From assembly GCF_022602565.1 (NCBI RefSeq), contig NZ_JALBCV010000005.1, forward strand, positions 62,001 through 126,000: a stretch of DNA of 64,000 nt, written 5' to 3'. This document shows positions 1-11,200 of the stretch, piece after piece. The notes beneath the pieces were generated by a model. The model ran no database searches. It had not been told where the DNA came from and saw only the letters and a list, made by a program, of their open reading frames with translations. Origin of the DNA: Rosenbergiella metrosideri. Lineage in GTDB: Bacteria; Pseudomonadota; Gammaproteobacteria; Enterobacterales; Enterobacteriaceae. The position numbers were made by a program, and so were the translations under genes. Numbering within the stretch: position 1 is the first letter of the stretch; each line of letters starts with the position of its first letter.

Positions 1-45
1 AACCGATTTATTATTCATAAATAGCGAGAGAACGGAGGAGGATGA

Positions 46-1107
46 TTAATCACTATCCTGAGGAAATTCTTGAATAGTGACAGGCAGGTTTTTTTTCTGA
101 CCTTGTCTAAGTATCTGTACGTCAATGACAGAGCCAGGTCGTATTTCTGCAACTTGATCCATGGTTTCTTGTGCGGAAACCGCGGGCTTGTTGTTGACAC
201 TGAGTAGAAGGTCATTAGCCTTAATTCCCGCCAACTCGGCAGGCCCGGTGACTTTAGTCACAATAATACCTTGTAATTTTTCGTAGCTATTCCCTTGCTC
301 ATGCATCGGAGGAATTTCTCGACCAGTAATCCCGATAAAGCCACGGATCACGCGACCATCGCGAATAAGTTTATTCATAATCTTAATCGCTAACGGTGTT
401 GGAATGGCAAAACCAATTCCTTCAGGAGTTTCGCCATCATTACTCTTATCGAAGGTCAGTGTATTGATCCCCATGAGTTCACCCAATGAGTTAATCAATG
501 CGCCTCCAGAGTTACCTTGGTTGATCGAGGCATCTGTTTGTAGAAAGTTTTGCCGTCCGGAAGAGCTTAAGCCGACACGGCCAGTAGCACTAATGATGCC
601 TTGGGTAACTGTCTGACCAAGATTATAGGGATTCCCTATCGCCATAACGACATCACCAATATGCGGGTTACGTTCGTCGTTAATCGGAATAATGGGTAAG
701 CTCGGTGCAGAAATTTTAAGTACCGCCAGATCAGTCATGGCATCAGAACCGACCAAGGTTGCTTCGTAAAAGCGACCATCTTGCAAGGCGACGATAATTT
801 GATCAGCATTACTGATGACGTGGCGATTCGTCAGAATATAGCCGCGCTGGTTCATAATCACTCCCGACCCCAAGGTAGTGAAGTCTCTTTTACCTTGTGT
901 TTGTGAGTTGCGGTTATAAACATTCACGACGGCTGGCGCGGCTCGACGCACGCCTTGGCTGAAACTGAACACCGATTCTTGGGTATTAGCAGGTGCTTCA
1001 TTATTCGAAAACAGTGCACCACCGTTACGCAGTAAATGCATACCGACAAGTAAAATTATGGCGACAACAAGGCCGATAAGCGCTGAACGAAGTAATTTAA
1101 ATAACAT
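46..1107 (-). CDS. degS: DegS, inner-membrane regulatory serine protease
   Basis: Site-1 protease of the sigma-E envelope stress response. Anchored in the inner membrane, it senses exposed C-termini of misfolded porins through its PDZ domain and makes the first cut in the anti-sigma factor RseA. Visible: one N-terminal membrane segment (residues about 8-26), a trypsin-like domain with His96 (in TNRHV), Asp126 and Ser200 (in GNSGG), and a single PDZ domain from about 255. Length 353 is close to E. coli (355). It lies downstream of degQ in the same direction, the usual pairing. The end of the gene is 45 bases from the window edge, so what follows it is not visible. Confidence 0.97.
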   Translation of the reverse strand: MLFKLLRSALIGLVVAIILLVGMHLLRNGGALFSNNEAPANTQESVFSFSQGVRRAAPAVVNVYNRNSQTQGKRDFTTLGSGVIMNQRGYILTNRHVISNADQIIVALQDGRFYEATLVGSDAMTDLAVLKISAPSLPIIPINDERNPHIGDVVMAIGNPYNLGQTVTQGIISATGRVGLSSSGRQNFLQTDASINQGNSGGALINSLGELMGINTLTFDKSNDGETPEGIGFAIPTPLAIKIMNKLIRDGRVIRGFIGITGREIPPMHEQGNSYEKLQGIIVTKVTGPAELAGIKANDLLLSVNNKPAVSAQETMDQVAEIRPGSVIDVQILRQGQKKNLPVTIQEFPQDSD

Positions 1108-1152
1108 GCTAATTTAGTTGCCAAGGGAGAGGTTACTGCAGAATACCATGAG

Positions 1153-1184
1153 AAGGATAGGTACGCACCTCTGTACCTATCCTT
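1153..1184 (-). terminator. 12-bp perfect hairpin between degQ and degS
   Basis: Arms AAGGATAGGTAC (1153-1164) and GTACCTATCCTT (1173-1184) are perfect inverted repeats around an 8-base loop. It lies just after the degQ stop codon as read on the minus strand. Only a short T-poor tail follows, so it may be an attenuator, a weak terminator or an mRNA-stabilising hairpin that sets the degQ:degS ratio. Confidence 0.6.
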
Positions 1185-1191
1185 ATTGGGG

Positions 1192-2568
1192 TTAGCGAAG
1201 CAGTAAAAAGAGGTTATCTTTGCCACGCATAACACTCATGGCGATAACGGGAGGTTTGGTCGCTAAAATCTTACTCATTGTATCAAGTGACTCGACACGT
1301 TGACGGTTAATGGCCGTAATGACGTCACCGGCGTGTAAGCCAATTTGTTGAGCAGGGCTAGACGGAGTAACGCTGTCTACTTTGACACCTTTCGCTTTAC
1401 TCAAGGTCATCCCATCGCTAAACGCTGCACCTTGTAACGCTGGGAGGTCAATGGTGGTCGGGACGACCTCGGGTGCACTTTGCTCTAAGGTGACTTCGGC
1501 ATTAATCGATTTACCGTCTCGCAACAAGGTTAAAGTCACTTTATCGCCTGGCGCGCTGGTGCCAACTTTCACCCGAAGTTCGGCGAAACTGGTGATAGGT
1601 TTACCATTCAAGCCAGTGATAATGTCTCCCGCCTTAATCCCCGCTTTGGCGGCAGCTGAATCGGGTAAAACCTCTGCAACGAATGCACCACGTTGCACAT
1701 CGACATGGAACGCTTTCGCCATATCCGAAGACATCTCTGTCCCTTTCAAGCCGAGCTGGCCGCGGGTAATTTTACCGTTTTTAATCAGCTGATGGGCAAG
1801 ATTCATCGCCATATTGGAAGGGATAGCAAAGCCGATACCAATATTTCCGCCGCTGGCAGCTAAAATAGCGGTATTGATCCCGACCAGTTCACCTTTCAGG
1901 TTAACCAGGGCGCCGCCGGAGTTACCGCGGTTAATTGCTGCATCGGTTTGGATGAAATTTTCTAAGCCTTCAATATTTAAGCCGCTACGGCCGAGCGCAG
2001 AGATGATGCCAGAGGTGGCTGTCTGCCCTAGACCATAGGGGTTACCAATGGCGACCGCGAAATCCCCCACTTGTAAAGCATCGGAATCCGCAACATTAAT
2101 TTGGACTAAATTTTTCGCGTTCTTAACTTGGATAAGCGCGATGTCGGTCTGGCTATCATGACCCACCAATTTTGCGGGGTATTCATTACCATCGCCTAAC
2201 TGCACCGTAATCTTATCTGCGCCATTAACAACGTGGTTGTTGGTCAGAATGTAACCATTTTTAGCATCAATGATGACACCTGATCCCAATCCTTGAAACG
2301 GTGTTGGCTGTTGCTGTTGTGGAGCTTGACCAAGAAAACGTTTCAACGGTTCAGGAAGCTGCTGATCTTGGTTTTCCGTCGTCGTACCGCTGACTTGTAC
2401 GCTGACGACAGAAGGTAGCGTTTTAGCAAGCATTGGCGCGAGCGAGGGTAAGGGCTGATCACCAACCTGTGCAGGTAAATTCGCATACGAAGCGGGCAGG
2501 TAAGCCATACCCAAACTCATACTTAGCGCTATCGCTAACGCCAAGGGTGTACGATTTTTTTTCATCAT
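1192..2568 (-). CDS. degQ: DegQ, periplasmic serine protease/chaperone (HtrA family)
   Basis: Periplasmic housekeeping protease that degrades unfolded envelope proteins. A signal peptide is evident (basic MMKKNR start, hydrophobic core, cleavage likely near residue 29). The protease domain has His112 (TNNHV), Asp142 and Ser217 (GNSGG), followed by two PDZ domains (about 265-350 and 370-455), the HtrA arrangement. Length 458 fits DegQ (455 in E. coli); its place next to degS and its short Q-rich loop (about 80-90) favour DegQ over DegP. Two adjacent Met codons could each be the start. Confidence 0.95.
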   Translation of the reverse strand: MMKKNRTPLALAIALSMSLGMAYLPASYANLPAQVGDQPLPSLAPMLAKTLPSVVSVQVSGTTTENQDQQLPEPLKRFLGQAPQQQQPTPFQGLGSGVIIDAKNGYILTNNHVVNGADKITVQLGDGNEYPAKLVGHDSQTDIALIQVKNAKNLVQINVADSDALQVGDFAVAIGNPYGLGQTATSGIISALGRSGLNIEGLENFIQTDAAINRGNSGGALVNLKGELVGINTAILAASGGNIGIGFAIPSNMAMNLAHQLIKNGKITRGQLGLKGTEMSSDMAKAFHVDVQRGAFVAEVLPDSAAAKAGIKAGDIITGLNGKPITSFAELRVKVGTSAPGDKVTLTLLRDGKSINAEVTLEQSAPEVVPTTIDLPALQGAAFSDGMTLSKAKGVKVDSVTPSSPAQQIGLHAGDVITAINRQRVESLDTMSKILATKPPVIAMSVMRGKDNLFLLLR

Positions 2569-2581
2569 TGACCCTTAATGA

Positions 2582-2980
2582 TTATTTTTCAGTGTTAGAA
2601 TTTCTTAATAAACCTGAAGATTTTTCAGAGTAATCTCGCGGCATTTCAGCTAAACCACTCTCAGATTCAATGTTTTTAGCCCCCTGCTGCCAAACGAACG
2701 GGTTGCTCTGCGCCGCTTGCTCTGGTAACAGCTCTTTGGTTGTGCTCGACATATGTTGATAGAGCTCTTGATAGTTCTGTGACATATTTTCTAGCAGTTC
2801 AGCGCTGCGAACAAAGTGTCCATTGAGTTCTTGTTTTAACTCTTTAAGTTCATCTTTTGTTTTTTCTAATTCGTACTGCAGCGCGTGCTGATCACGCAGT
2901 TTACGGCTACCAAAACGTGTGATAACAATCCCAACGATAACGCCGACAATTAATCCGATAAGCCCATATTCCCAGGTCAT
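2582..2980 (-). CDS. zapG: ZapG (YhcB), inner-membrane division/envelope protein, DUF1043
   Basis: Single-pass inner-membrane protein with a cytoplasmic coiled coil, linked in E. coli to cell division and the balance of envelope synthesis. The chosen start (MTWEYGLIG) has a GGGAG ribosome site and gives 132 residues, the family length; upstream in-frame sequence is leader, not coding. A glycine/valine-rich membrane helix covers residues about 5-24, then a Glu/Lys-rich coiled coil to about 80 and a low-complexity tail. Divergent from zapE and 13 bp upstream of degQ. Confidence 0.93.
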   Translation of the reverse strand: MTWEYGLIGLIVGVIVGIVITRFGSRKLRDQHALQYELEKTKDELKELKQELNGHFVRSAELLENMSQNYQELYQHMSSTTKELLPEQAAQSNPFVWQQGAKNIESESGLAEMPRDYSEKSSGLLRNSNTEK

Positions 2981-3079
2981 AATGACTCCCATAATATCCG
3001 TTGTTCTAAGGGGGCGACGATAAGCAATTACCCATTTACAGTAAGATGCTAGTCGAAAATAGTTTACCTCACTATACCT

Positions 3080-3112
3080 GTTAATGCTCAGGATGTGGAA
3101 TCCTGAGTTAAC
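3080..3112. repeat. Bulged inverted repeat in the zapG/zapE divergent spacer
   Basis: CTCAGGAT (3087-3094) pairs perfectly with ATCCTGAG (3100-3107) around a GTGGA loop. The stem extends through GTTAA (3080-3084) and TTAAC (3108-3112) with a two-base bulge, 13 pairs in all. It lies 107 bp from zapG and 68 bp from zapE and could be an operator or a hairpin in the zapG leader. Confidence 0.5.
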
Positions 3113-3179
3113 CTGGCGTACTGTATAGCGGTTTTCAATGTTGTGTTTGTCGTCTTCGAATATCTTAACGGTACCCACT

Positions 3180-4316
3180 ATGCAAACCATTTCTCCACTG
3201 ACATGTTACCAACGAGCACTTGAACAGGGGGATTATCAGCCTGATGATGTCCAAAAAGCTGCGGTAACGGAGCTTGATAAGATTCAAAAAGCGCTAATCG
3301 CCCGTCAGCAAACGGCCTCACCCTCGACGGATAAGAAAGGACTTTTCGGTCGCTTTTCAAAACTTTTCCAGCGCAGTGAGAGTAGCGAACAACCGGTTCA
3401 AGGCTTATATATGTGGGGAGGTGTAGGGCGCGGCAAGACTTGGATTATGGATATGTTTTACCAATCTGTTCCAGGCGATCGTAAATTACGATTACATTTC
3501 CACCGCTTTATGCTGCGAGTGCATAAGGAACTGAGTCAACTTCAAGGCCACAGCGACCCATTATTGATTATTGCTGAACGCTTTCGCGAGCAAACTGATC
3601 TGCTGTGTTTTGATGAGTTTTTTGTGTCGGATATTACCGATGCCATGCTACTCGGCACGTTAATGGAGGCATTATTTGAGCGGGGAATTACCTTGGTGGC
3701 GACCTCTAATATCCCTCCTGATCAGCTTTATCGTAATGGATTACAACGCGCTCGCTTTTTACCGGCGATTGAGCAAATAAAGAAACATTGCCAAATCATG
3801 AATGTGGATGCTGGCGTCGATTACCGTTTACGTGCCTTGACGGCAGCTCATCTCTGGAAATCGCCGCTCAACGGCGAGACCCAGTCGGCCATTAGTACGT
3901 TATTTAAAAATCTATCAGGCACTGATTTTGCGCAGGCCCCTTCACCGGTGTTAGAGATTAATCACCGTGCGATGAAGACTGAGCATGTTGCTGAGGGGGT
4001 TCTTGCCATTCGGTTTAGTGTGCTGTGTGGTGAAAACCGTAGTCAACATGACTACATCGCGCTTTCTCAGCAGTTTCACACGGTATTATTACTCGATGTC
4101 CCACAATTAACCAGCCAGACTGAAGATCATGCGCGTCGATTTCTTGCAATGGTAGATGAATTCTACGAAAGACATGTTAAACTTGTCGTTTCTGCGGAAG
4201 TGGCGTTGGAAGCTATCTATCAAGGTAATCAATTGAAATTTGAATACCAACGTTGCTTATCTCGTCTTCAGGAGATGCAAAGCGAAGAGTATTTGCGTCT
4301 TCCTCATTTGCCGTAA
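3180..4316 (+). CDS. zapE: ZapE, cell-division-associated ATPase (AFG1 family)
   Basis: AFG1-like P-loop ATPase that associates with FtsZ late in division and is needed under anaerobic or heat stress in E. coli. Walker A is GGVGRGKT (residues 80-87); the Walker B-like LCFDEFFV and sensor segment ATSNIPP follow. Length 378 (375 in E. coli). The start MQTISPLTCY is chosen because it aligns with the family N-terminus; an upstream in-frame ATG would add 14 unrelated residues. Divergent from zapG. Confidence 0.95.
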   Translation: MQTISPLTCYQRALEQGDYQPDDVQKAAVTELDKIQKALIARQQTASPSTDKKGLFGRFSKLFQRSESSEQPVQGLYMWGGVGRGKTWIMDMFYQSVPGDRKLRLHFHRFMLRVHKELSQLQGHSDPLLIIAERFREQTDLLCFDEFFVSDITDAMLLGTLMEALFERGITLVATSNIPPDQLYRNGLQRARFLPAIEQIKKHCQIMNVDAGVDYRLRALTAAHLWKSPLNGETQSAISTLFKNLSGTDFAQAPSPVLEINHRAMKTEHVAEGVLAIRFSVLCGENRSQHDYIALSQQFHTVLLLDVPQLTSQTEDHARRFLAMVDEFYERHVKLVVSAEVALEAIYQGNQLKFEYQRCLSRLQEMQSEEYLRLPHLP

Positions 4317-4354
4317 GGCAGAAATATTCGTGGAGTTGCGAATTAATGATAAAA

Positions 4355-4388
4355 GAGGTCGATTTTTAATGTCGACTTCTTTATAATC
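4355..4388 (+). promoter_or_regulatory. zapE-end hairpin and candidate rplM promoter -10
   Basis: An 8-bp stem (4355-4362 with 4372-4379) followed by a short T run could terminate zapE transcription. Directly after it TATAAT (4382-4387) is a perfect -10 element followed by a G/C-rich stretch (GCGACCCC), the discriminator type typical of stringently controlled ribosomal-protein promoters. No strong -35 hexamer is visible at the expected spacing. Confidence 0.55.
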
Positions 4389-4390
4389 TT

Positions 4391-4554
4391 GCGACCCCAC
4401 GTTACAACAAATGGTTTTATTCCCAAAAACCTTTGTGTTCCGGTAGTTCTATCCGAAGGGGTAGGCTTACTGGCAAAATGGTCGTGTGAGCCTCAACCGT
4501 TAATAGCGTTTGGGATTTCACCAACGTGTAACTTATATTTGGGTAAGCTTTTAG
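4391..4554 (+). promoter_or_regulatory. rplM 5' leader (L13-type autoregulatory leader)
   Basis: About 165 untranslated bases precede rplM. The leader closely resembles, from memory, the enterobacterial L13 leader, in which L13 binds its own mRNA and represses rplM-rpsI. The short open frame inside it (4389-4574) has no protein-family resemblance and overlaps the rplM start, so it is read as leader RNA. A covariance search with the Rfam L13 leader model would settle its boundaries. Confidence 0.65.
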
Positions 4555-5391
<837 letters not shown>

Positions 5392-5422
5392 TTCATGGCT
5401 GCTCTGCAGCGATGTGTTTTCG

Positions 5423-5448
5423 AAAAAACCCGCTTCGGCGGGTTTTTT
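5423..5448 (+). terminator. Rho-independent terminator after rpsI
   Basis: A-rich lead, stem AACCCGC/GCGGGTT around a TTCG tetraloop, then six T residues. It ends the rplM-rpsI unit. Confidence 0.93.
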
Positions 5449-5677
5449 ATTGCCGCTAAAAGGGGCTGAGTCGGTTACCGCGTACTCCATGTTCGCGACA
5501 ATTGTTACTTTTTCCTTCCAAAAACGCTTCAACTACCCAGAATTCGCAGCAAAATCGAAAGGTTGCCCACAAAGGCTTCAATTTCTGGTAAACTATCGCG
5601 CAGTTTATGGTCTATTATCTGCCATCGGTCATTCAGATGGTTAATCGCGGCTCTTATAAGTATATGTGGAGGTTTTC

Positions 5678-6307
5678 ATGGCTGTCGCTGCCAACAAACG
5701 TTCGGTAATGACACTGTTTTCTGGACCCACTGATATCTACAGCCATCAAGTACGTATCGTACTGGCTGAGAAAGGTGTGAGTGTAGAAATTGAACAGGTG
5801 GATAAGTCAAATCTTCCACAAGACCTGATCGATCTAAATCCGTATTGCACTGTACCAACCTTAGTGGATCGCGAGCTGACGTTATATCAATCTCAGATCA
5901 TTATGGAATACTTGGACGAACGTTTCCCGCATCCACCGTTAATGCCCGTTTATCCGGTTGCTCGCGGTGAAAGTCGTTTGATGATGCACCGTATCGAACA
6001 AGATTGGTACAGCCTGCTGTTCAAGATTGAACAAGGTTCAAGTGAAGATGCCGATGACGCGCGTAAACAATTACGTGAGCAGTTACTCGCAATCGCGCCA
6101 CTGTTTGCTCGCACGCCTTACTTCCTGAGTGAAGAGTTCAGCTTGGTAGATTGCTACCTTGCTCCTTTACTTTGGCGTTTACCTTCTTTAGGCGTTGATT
6201 TATCGGGTGCGGGTTCTAAAGATCTTAAAGGCTATATGAATCGTGTCTTTGAACGTGATTCGTTCCTCGCTTCTCTTACAGAAGCTGAGCGTGAAATGCG
6301 TCTCTAA
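5678..6307 (+). CDS. sspA: SspA, stringent starvation protein A (RNA polymerase-associated)
   Basis: GST-fold protein that binds the RNA polymerase holoenzyme and affects stationary-phase, acid-tolerance and phage late transcription. N-terminal thioredoxin-like half (about 10-85) and helical C-terminal half; the conserved segment PHPPLMPVYPVARGESR lies near the middle. Start MAVAANKR fits E. coli and the GGAGG ribosome site; 209 residues (212 in E. coli, the last few missing). sspB follows after 14 bases. Confidence 0.97.
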   Translation: MAVAANKRSVMTLFSGPTDIYSHQVRIVLAEKGVSVEIEQVDKSNLPQDLIDLNPYCTVPTLVDRELTLYQSQIIMEYLDERFPHPPLMPVYPVARGESRLMMHRIEQDWYSLLFKIEQGSSEDADDARKQLREQLLAIAPLFARTPYFLSEEFSLVDCYLAPLLWRLPSLGVDLSGAGSKDLKGYMNRVFERDSFLASLTEAEREMRL

Positions 6308-6321
6308 TCGAGGCTACTATT

Positions 6322-6801
6322 ATGGATATGACAGATTTAACGGCACGTCGCCCGTATTTACTGCGGGCATTTTATGATTGGTTGTTAGATAACGAGCTAA
6401 CGCCGCACCTAGTGGTTGATATTAATCTTCCTGGTGTGGAAGTGCCTCTAGAGTTTGCACGTGATGGACAAATCGTTCTTAACATCGCGCCGCGTGCAGT
6501 AGGGAACTTAGAACTGGGTAATGAGTTCGTTAGCTTCAATGCGCGCTTCGGGGGCGTACCGCGTCAGGTTTTCGTCCCTCTTGCAGCCGTTATGGCACTC
6601 TATGCTCGTGAAAACGGTGCTGGCACCATGTTTGAGCCTGAGCCACAGTATGATGATGTTGAGGCTAATGTGGATCTTGACGTAACGCATGAACCTAAAA
6701 TGTCAGTCATTGATGGCGACGGTGAAACTGAGCATACCGATGACGGTGATGATCCCCCCCCACCTAAGGGTGGCCGACCAGCATTACGTGTCGTTAAATA
6801 A
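6322..6801 (+). CDS. sspB: SspB, ClpXP specificity adaptor for ssrA-tagged proteins
   Basis: Delivers ssrA-tagged and some other substrates (such as the RseA fragment) to ClpXP. The folded substrate-binding domain covers residues about 5-110, followed by an acidic flexible linker containing a proline run. The C-terminal ClpX-binding module GGRPALRVVK is intact. 159 residues against 165 in E. coli, the difference lying in the linker. Cotranscribed with sspA. Confidence 0.97.
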   Translation: MDMTDLTARRPYLLRAFYDWLLDNELTPHLVVDINLPGVEVPLEFARDGQIVLNIAPRAVGNLELGNEFVSFNARFGGVPRQVFVPLAAVMALYARENGAGTMFEPEPQYDDVEANVDLDVTHEPKMSVIDGDGETEHTDDGDDPPPPKGGRPALRVVK

Positions 6802-6810
6802 TATTGGCTA

Positions 6811-6840
6811 AAAAAAGAGCGCTTTCGCGCTCTTTTTCTT
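6811..6840. terminator. Bidirectional terminator between sspB and gltD
   Basis: A-run, stem AGAGCGC/GCGCTCT around a TTTC loop, then a T-run. Strong U-tracts occur on both strands, suiting convergent sspB and gltD. In E. coli other genes separate these two; here they abut. Confidence 0.93.
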
Positions 6841-6843
6841 TCA

Positions 6844-8271
<1,428 letters not shown>

Positions 8272-11200
8272 TTACTGCGCCTGTACTCGTAATTCTGCCG
8301 CTGACCGGCTGCGGTGTCCTAGCAGTGCTTTCACATCACTTGACTTAGGTTTGATCAGCATAAATTTCTCTGACCAGTTAGCCCATTGTGCAAGGATCTC
8401 TTCACCACGACTCGATTGGGTATATTGTACATGCTCGGTGATTAAGCCTCGCAGATGTTCTTCGTGAATCGGCAGGGTGGCGACGTCCAAGACCTCGACC
8501 AACTCGCTGTTGACACGTTTACGGAACTCCCCGTCTTCATCAAGGACGTAAGCGAAGCCCCCGGTCATGCCCGCACCAAAATTGACCCCAGTACGACCGA
8601 TGACACAGACAACGCCACCTGTCATGTACTCACAGCCATTGTCGCCAATACCCTCGACAACCGTGATAGCGCCGGAGTTACGTACCGCAAAACGTTCACC
8701 TGCACGTCCCGCTGCGAACAGTTTGCCGCCAGTTGCACCATATAAGCAGGTGTTGCCGGCAATGGTCGCTTCGTGGCTACGGAAGGCTGAACCGATAGGG
8801 GGCCGAATCGCCAAGAGGCCGCCAGCCATCCCTTTTCCAACATAATCATTGGCATCACCCGTCAGGATCATTTCAAGACCTCCGGCATTCCAGACACCGA
8901 AGCTTTGTCCTGCTGTGCCGGTTAAATGAACCTGAACTGGGTCACTCGCCAGACCTTGATCGCCGTAACGTTGGGCGATCGCACCGGATAGGGTTGCACC
9001 AACTGAGCGGTCAGTATTTTTGACATCAAAGTAAAAATGTTTGCTCTGCTTCGTCTCAATGTACGGCAGTGCCTGCTCCAACAGCGCTTTGTTCAGCGTT
9101 CCTTTATCGAAAGGCGGATTCGATTCTGTGCAATACAGAGCCTTTCCAGCAACTGGCGTTGCTGTTTCGAGTAACGAGCCTAAATTAAGTTTTTGTTGTT
9201 TTGCCGTGAAACCTTCCAATGCGGTCAATAGATCTGTCCGGCCTATCAAGTCGGTTAAGCGGCTTACTCCTAAGGAGGCCATGATTTCACGTGTCTCACG
9301 GGCAATAAATTCAAAGTAGTTGGTCACTTTGAAAGGGAGACCGTGATAGTGATTCTTACGTAATTTCTCGTCTTGTGTTGCAACGCCTGTCGCACAGTTA
9401 TTCAGGTGACAAATACGGAGGTATTTACAGCCCAGAGCGACCATTGGGCCAGTACCGAAACCGAAGCTCTCTGCACCAAGAATGGCAGCCTTGATGATAT
9501 CGAGACCAGTCTTTAACCCACCATCAATCTGTAAGCGGATTTTGTGACGTAATCCGTTTGCAACCAACGCTTGTTGTGTTTCCACTAAGCCGAGTTCCCA
9601 AGGACAACCGGCATATTTCACTGAGGTGAGCGGGCTTGCCCCAGTACCGCCATCGTACCCTGCAACGGTAATCAGATCGGCGTAGGCTTTTGCAACGCCG
9701 GTCGCAATGGTTCCTACGCCTGGCTCTGATACCAGTTTGACGGAAATCATCGCCTTAGGGTTCACTTGCTTGAGGTCAAAAATAAGCTGCGCCAAATCTT
9801 CAATCGAATAAATGTCGTGATGTGGCGGAGGTGATATCAAGGTGACACCCGGGACGGAATAGCGTAACCGTGCAATATAAGGCGTGACTTTATCACCCGG
9901 CAATTGACCGCCTTCACCTGGCTTAGCCCCTTGTGCAACCTTAATCTGTATCACATCAGCGTTGACTAAGTAGGCAGGTGTCACACCGAAACGTCCAGAA
10001 GCGACCTGCTTGATGCGCGACACTTTATTCGTGCCGTAGCGAGCGGGATCTTCTCCACCTTCACCCGAGTTCGAGAAACCCCCGATGCTGTTCATCGCTT
10101 CAGCTAGCGCTTCATGGGCCTCTGGGCTGAGTGCTCCAATCGACATGGCAGCAGTATCAAAGCGTTTGAACAGCTCAGTCGCCGGTTCAACCTCATCAAT
10201 CTTGATCACCTGTTCGCTCGGTTTGAGCGCTAGTAAGTCGCGTAGCGTCGCGGCAGGACGGTGATTCACATGTTGGGCGTAGTTGAGATAATCCGCGTAA
10301 TCACCACTCTCTACCGCACGTTGCAAGCTGTTCACAATATCCGGATTATAAGCGTGGTACTCACCGCCGTGGACATATTTCAGTAATCCACCTTGATCAA
10401 GAGGCTTACGGGCTAGCCAAGCACGCTTAGACAGATTCACCAGATCTTGTTCAAAGTCGCTGAAATTTGCACCGCCAATACGGCTAGTGACATTCTGGAA
10501 GCAGAGCGTTGTAATATCGGTATGCAGACCTACGGCTTCAAATAGTTTCGAACAGCGGTAAGAGGCAACCGTTGAAATACCCATTTTCGACATGATCTTG
10601 TACAAGCCTTTGTTGATACCATTACGGTAGTTCAACATTGCTTTACGGTAGTCATGATCGATAATGCCACTGTCTGCCATTTTCGCTAAGGTTTCGTAGG
10701 CTAACCAAGGATAGATCGCGGTTGCACCAAACCCTAGTAGGACCGCAAAGTGATGTGGGTCGCGTGCCGAAGCGGTTTCGACAATAATATTCGCATCACA
10801 ACGAAGACTCTTTTCCACCAAACGCGCTTGTACGGCACCGACGATCATTGGTGCTGGGACGGGCAGTCTCTCTGTCGTAATTTGTCTATCCGACAGGACG
10901 AGTAATACGGTTCCGTTACGAACCATCTCCTCTGCTTGATCGTTTAAGCGATGGATAGCGGCTTCTAATGTTTCATCTGCTGGATTGAAGGTACAGTCAA
11001 TCGTATCGGCACGATAGTATTGAGTGTCTAATTGTGTCAGCTGCGAGAAATCTGAATAGAGAAGGATAGGCGATTTAAAACTGACACGGTGTGCTTGACC
11101 TTCTGCCTCGCAGAAGACATTCATCTCTTGCCCAATACAGGTCGCTAACGACATCACATGATTTTCACGTAATGGGTCGATAGGGGGGTTAGTCACTTGA

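Noticed and set aside
5392-5677. Small genes in the rpsI-sspA spacer
   Set aside because: Open frames here span the rpsI end and its terminator in the wrong frame; nothing protein-like was seen.
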